A stretch of DNA of 64,000 nucleotides from Theocolax elegans (Eukaryota; Arthropoda; Insecta; Hymenoptera; Cerocephalidae): positions 45,883,466 to 45,947,465 of the forward strand of contig CM047431.1 in the NCBI GenBank assembly GCA_026168455.1, in the 5' to 3' direction. The position numbers and the translations under genes were made by a program. Under the pieces are notes generated by a model that saw only the letters and a list, made by a program, of their open reading frames with translations, ran no database searches and had not been told where the DNA came from. Positions within the stretch are counted from its first letter, which is position 1. Each line of letters starts with the position of its first letter. Below, piece by piece: positions 59,149 through 64,000 of the stretch.

Positions 59149-62100
59149 ATATATGTATATATGCTTCGCCGTGAGTACACCAATAACACGAACCGAAAAA
59201 TGTTGGTACTTTTTTTTTGTGATAAAACAACTTTTTCTCGTTGTTTTCGGTCATTTAATCAAATCAGCTGTTCCATCACAATTGTCCGTTTTTAAGGTAT
59301 TTTTTATATTGCAGAAGTGGATTTCGTCAAGCAGCTCAATACCAAATCCATTAGGATATTTAAACGACGAAAGAAACGTAGATATCTTTCGAATTATTAC
59401 TGTTTCGAAGGCAAAAACAATAAGACGTTAAAAAAATTGTATTATAATTAATAAAATATGACAATATTTAAAAAACAAGTAGAAGAAGACCTTACTTTAC
59501 TTGCAAGCAATCAACCTTTGTACAAAATTTAAAACTAAAATATACTTAAAATTAAATTTTCGAGAAATTTGTTACCAAAAAGTGTTGATGATGTTATGCT
59601 CGCTTCATACTTTTGTATCAAATGTTGTACAGCAATTAATCGTTTGTAAATAACAACGCGTCTCTCAGTACTTTTTTAAATAGTATTATATTTTACAAAT
59701 TATAAATTAAATCTTTTCATTTAGCTTAATTTTAGGTAATTCATTTAGGTTAATAAGGTAGGGAGGATAAAAGTTGACTATAGCATCCCATATTGATAAT
59801 CCAGTAATTGATCCGATTTGATAGAACATTCATAGTTTAAAGTGCCATAAGCGTTGAATTAACTGAATTAAAATAAATCTCGAGGTTATGCTCATATTCT
59901 ATCAAATGGGCTTTTACAGTGAAAAAAATCGTTTCACTACTACAAATTCAAGATGAAGTTGGATAAAAAAAAATTTTTTTGTTCTTCATTTTAATGATTC
60001 AAAACTTTTATCGCTTGTTTGCAGTAAAAATATAAACATTTTTGGAAATTTTCAACAGGATAGCATTATTTTAATCAAAATTATGGAAGAAAATTTTTAA
60101 AAATAGTGCCAAATCCTATATACTTATCCAATTTATCAATTATTGGATTCTTTGAAAATTTTTTGTGAATATTGTTAAAAAAGCTTGCTGATTAGCACCG
60201 ATTTGGGAGCATAAAAAGAGCGACGTTAAAAAAAATTGTTAAAAAAGTAATTGATACAACTTTACATCCCCTTTTTTTATATACAGTGTTGATTGATTAT
60301 GAGAAAATAAATATATTATTAAAAAATAGAAATAGTTTAAAACAGTGTTATTTTTACATCAAATAATAATTTTTCAATAATATATAATTTTTGATGTACA
60401 ATAAAAACTGTTTAAATAAAGAAAAGGTAATGTATAAGCTATATAGCAATAACTTGAGAGAATATTCATGAAAAATTTCAAATGAATCCAGCATTTCCCA
60501 GCGGATACTAATTTTGAATGCTTTTTTTCTGCATAACTTTCTACAAAACGATTCTATCTCGTTAGAATTATCTAAAAATGTTTTGTATATTTTTTGTATA
60601 TTTTTAATACAAATAAACCACTAAAATTGTAAATATTAAGTTAGAAAACAAAAAATGTTGTATACATTTTCATAACCTAACTCGCTGTACCAATTAATAG
60701 ACTAGTTTTTATATACCAATTTTGCAAGTGATTCCACTAATATTCTCGCGTGTGATTTTTGAGACATATGAGTGAAAAAATCCTCGAGGATATTCGGGTG
60801 AAATTAGCTAACATCTCCTTAATAATATTACGAATTTACACGCAATCAGCTGACGCGTTTCAAATTTTCCATCCTGTCGCGTACACACCGTGATGCGTAT
60901 CGCGATTATATACGTAATATAATGATGTAATAATTAAGGTGACTATTTTGTCAATTTTATTTACACGTGATTTAAGAATATATCGATCGTGATATATATA
61001 CATAATCCTCATATATAGACCAAAATACAAATAACGCGCCTGCATCAGATATAAAAATATAAAATATACCGGGTGTATCGAGTGTTATATATTTTAAATA
61101 TATCCCCCGATATTTTCGCTATAACATTTCCTTTCCCCCCCCCCCTCCCCCCTCCACCGAACTTGGTGGACTCACTGATTTGTGTTTTTACGTTATTTTT
61201 ATCAATTTATTTTACTTTAATCTGTTTCGACCATAAATTTGATTTATGGTTTTTTCCTTTGTTTTCCAACGAACCTAATATAATTCATTCGATTTTCCGA
61301 ATTTTTGCCGTTCGAAAGACAGCGTGTGTGAGCGTTAAATTCAACCGAATAATCTAGTTTAATCATCGACTAATTTCGGGAGCACCTCGTGAGAGTGAGA
61401 GAGTGAACTGAATTTATGTGCTGTAATAGCTATTAACCCTTTAAAGCCGAGTAAAACTGTATCCCACCCTCTCTCTATATACATATACATATATACATTA
61501 TATAGGGGTTCCAGACCTCTTTATTCCAGGGTGGAGTACTACTATTTGCACTATTTATTTTACTACCAGGACGTGACCTAGTAATTGTTTATTTTACATA
61601 CACTCCTATCTGTAATTGAATTAAATTTTCGTTAAGTGCAGAAAAAACTACACGTGGCGAATATTGAAAATAAGCCAAATTTAGTGAATTATATTCTATA
61701 TCTATAGAAATAGAGGATACGGATTTTTATTTCTTCTTTTCGCAAATATCTTTTACGTAAGACTCTTGATAGTAGCGAACCAAAATGTTTTTCGGTTTTC
61801 TGAGGACGATTTTTTTTTACCTTATAATCATGAAATTCCAAAGACAAAGAGTTAATTTAAAAATTTTATTTTGCAAACGCATATGCATGTTTTAAAATAA
61901 TTTGTTTAATTAAATGATAAGCTATTTTTATTAAATTAAATTTATCTAGATTGTTGTAAAAATGTTATGGTTTTAAGGGTTAATCGTGACTTTGTGTTCA
62001 ATATTTAAAGTATCCTATAGTGAAAAATGAGGTGTGAATGCCGATGTGTGTATAAGGTGTTAACGTTGCTTATACGACAAAATAGCGAATTGATAGAAAT

Positions 62101-62444
62101 GTATTAATTATACAAATTTTTTATATGTACACTGTCAGTATATTTCATGGGCTTTCTCGTTTAAAGTTTTCAGAATGTTCGTCTTTTGTGTCTCAGAATA
62201 ATTAAACAGCTGTTGTTTATGAAATTTTTGTAATTTTCATATACATATTACTTTATTTTTCAAGAAATTAAAAAAAAAACCCAAATAAATTTACTTTGAT
62301 ATTACATAATGTAGATTGTAAGATTGTTATAATATTTGAATGGAAGGTAACGTACATACCTATCTAATATAACAAGTTGAACGAATTTGGACAGATGAAT
62401 TTGTCTACTTGATATAACACACAATTAATATAACTATATATCAG
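59149..62444. other. Gene-free AT-rich region
   Basis: Contains a poly(C)/CCT tract at about 61135-61157 and a (TA)-rich stretch near 61480-61505. Small frames (59153-59431, 61073-61357) show no family features. Confidence 0.45.
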
Positions 62445-62943
62445 AAGATAGAAAAAAAATTTTAGGTGTTAAAAATAATTTGCCTAAGAGTTATTCCACC
62501 ATGAAAAATGGAAATTTTTCAATTTTTTAGAAAAATTTCTATTTTCAAAGCCATTTATCTCAAAATCTATTAATTTTTTTAAAAAAACATTACAAACAAC
62601 TTTTGTTCAAAATAATCTTTAGAACTTATCTACCTGGGTTACAATTCTTAATTTTAAAATATCTAAGAGATAGAACGCCCGGAAATATTGAATATCAAAA
62701 AAAGGCGACCACGCCACAATCGATTTTGATCTAACACCGCTCAAAAGATCACATTTTTCGCGAGCTTTCGAATGGCGGTGGTTAGATTATTGGCCAAGAC
62801 CGTTGGTGTAAGTTATACCCTAAAATACATGAAAATTAGTGATTTTATAAGGTTTATGGGGTATAACTTACACCAACGGTCTTGGCCAATAATCTAACCA
62901 CCGCCATTCGAAAGCTCTAAAAAAATGTGATCTTTTGAGCGGT
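62445..62943. mobile_element. Diverged, truncated relative of the long-palindrome element
   Basis: The left arm keeps the order of landmarks of the 17091/58154 elements (agaaaaaaaattttaggt, agttattcc, atctcaaaatctatt, aaacattac, acttatctacctgggttaca). It then turns at about 62845 in a strong hairpin (ggttagattattggccaaga, gtgtaagttatacccta and inverses). The right arm stops after about 90 bp, so most of it is lost. Confidence 0.65.
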
Positions 62944-63165
62944 TATGTATATATGAGCTTAAATAAATTCGACTTCCTAAACATTTTTTACACGTATATA
63001 GTAACTATTATTTATAAAAATTTTGTTTAAATAGTGAATGTAGTTGTTTATGTAGTGAATTTTGTTTAAATGTTTCATCTGCAGATGATACATGAATGAC
63101 CTGGAGGTATTACCCTGATTATCTAGACACACTTCACAAGAAGTCATTAGTAAATTTACCTTCCC
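62944..63165. other. Short spacer
   Basis: AT-rich, with a small repeat of ttttgtttaaat. Nothing recognised. Confidence 0.4.
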
Positions 63166-63420
63166 ACACGGGGAGCAAGGTTTCAGTAAATTTTACGAAA
63201 CTTTCACTAAAGAGGTAACAGACTGCCAAAATCTAAAAAATGTTTGAATTTTTTATTAAATTTTACTGAACTTTCTATCACTTTTTAATGAAAGACTGCT
63301 AATTTTTACTGGAAGTCTACTAATTTTTAGTGAAAGCTCAGTAATTACTTGCATTTTGGCAGTCTGTTACCGTGTTAATGAAAGTTTAGTAAAATTTACT
63401 CAAATTTTTCTGTCCGTGCA
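63166..63420. mobile_element. Short foldback MITE with cacgg ends (about 255 bp)
   Basis: Left gtttcagtaaattttacgaa, actttcacta and ggtaacagactgccaaaat; right arm is the inverse (attttggcagtctgttacc, aatgaaagtttagtaaaatt). The centre is made of further inverted words (tactggaagtctac, agtgaaagctcag). No coding capacity. Confidence 0.75.
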
Positions 63421-64000
63421 TAAATGATGACTCGATGACATAAAGGTCCCTCGTCTACCTGGGCATCCTTCACATGTATATAGTGACTATTTTTTTATAT
63501 GCTGGTTTATCTCAATGACCTAGATAATATATTCACTTCCTGGCAATCTCCAGGGCAATAGGGTTCGGTTCTCTCATTGTTTTATTTCTTAATAAATAGA
63601 TTATTATAATAAAGACTGATATTTCCTTTTTTTTATAATTTAAATGTCTAATTGATAAAGATTATTTACTTTATAATGGCTAATCAAATTCACTATTGTA
63701 AAAAATACAGATGACTATTTCTAACAAAATAGTAGCCATTTAATACAGATAATTTATGTTTTTTTAAAGAGAATCTTCGTCTCTTTGATAGAACAAAGTT
63801 CTAACTTTGGTGAAAACGTTACTTTTTCCTTTAATTTATCTTCGTGCAATCAATAATGCATATGTATATCAATTATAAAACGTCTTTTTCGTTAATAACC
63901 GACCCGTAACGTCGTAGTTGATGACCAAAAAAATGAATGTAACGTGAAAATACTTAATTTCTACTGAAGTACATCCTTAAATTAAAAATTTAATTGTAAC
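63421..64000. other. AT-rich end of window
   Basis: No gene or repeat recognised. Confidence 0.4.

Overview
The window looks like nuclear DNA of an insect. It is AT-rich, its introns are short (about 50-700 bp) with GT-AG borders, long gene-free stretches carry (TA)n, (CT)n and (CA)n tracts, and many copies of short DNA transposons are present. A hymenopteran is my guess, but the species cannot be fixed from sequence alone.

Three ordinary host genes are supported. They lie in the middle: a two-exon UQCC4/CCSMST1-like mitochondrial assembly factor (20206-20723, +), PIGQ/GPI1 of the GPI-anchor pathway (22957-20989, -, five exons, convergent with UQCC4), and the ER thioredoxin-domain protein TXNDC11 (28252-33590, +, about twelve exons, with one apparent frameshift).

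The left third is transposon territory. A minus-strand open frame (1916 to beyond base 1) and a plus-strand set (9904-13482) have similar N-terminal regions. The plus-strand set reads in one frame as a DDE-type, MULE/NOF-like transposase. It is interrupted by one TAA and followed by what looks like a ubiquitin-specific-protease (USP) fold with Cys, His and Asp boxes, then by a second, partial copy of the USP C-terminus. Nearby are long foldback elements with 9-bp target duplications (3093-5267 and 23385-25594, the second with half of it tandemly duplicated to 27557). There is also a TA-flanked MITE, a 380-bp satellite array (15055-16660) and a dimeric 1.9-kb palindrome (17091-18998), whose relatives recur at 58154-59148 and 62445-62943.

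The right half (33.7-64 kb) shows no convincing protein gene. It holds a tandemly duplicated TIR element, one copy of which is nested inside a 5S-rRNA-derived SINE with a 14-bp target duplication. It also holds four copies of one foldback MITE family, several other foldback MITEs, a CpG-rich patch at 45.2-45.4 kb, and many microsatellites.

No pathway links the host genes. The strongest candidate for something undescribed is the transposase plus USP-like protease arrangement at 9.9-13.5 kb.
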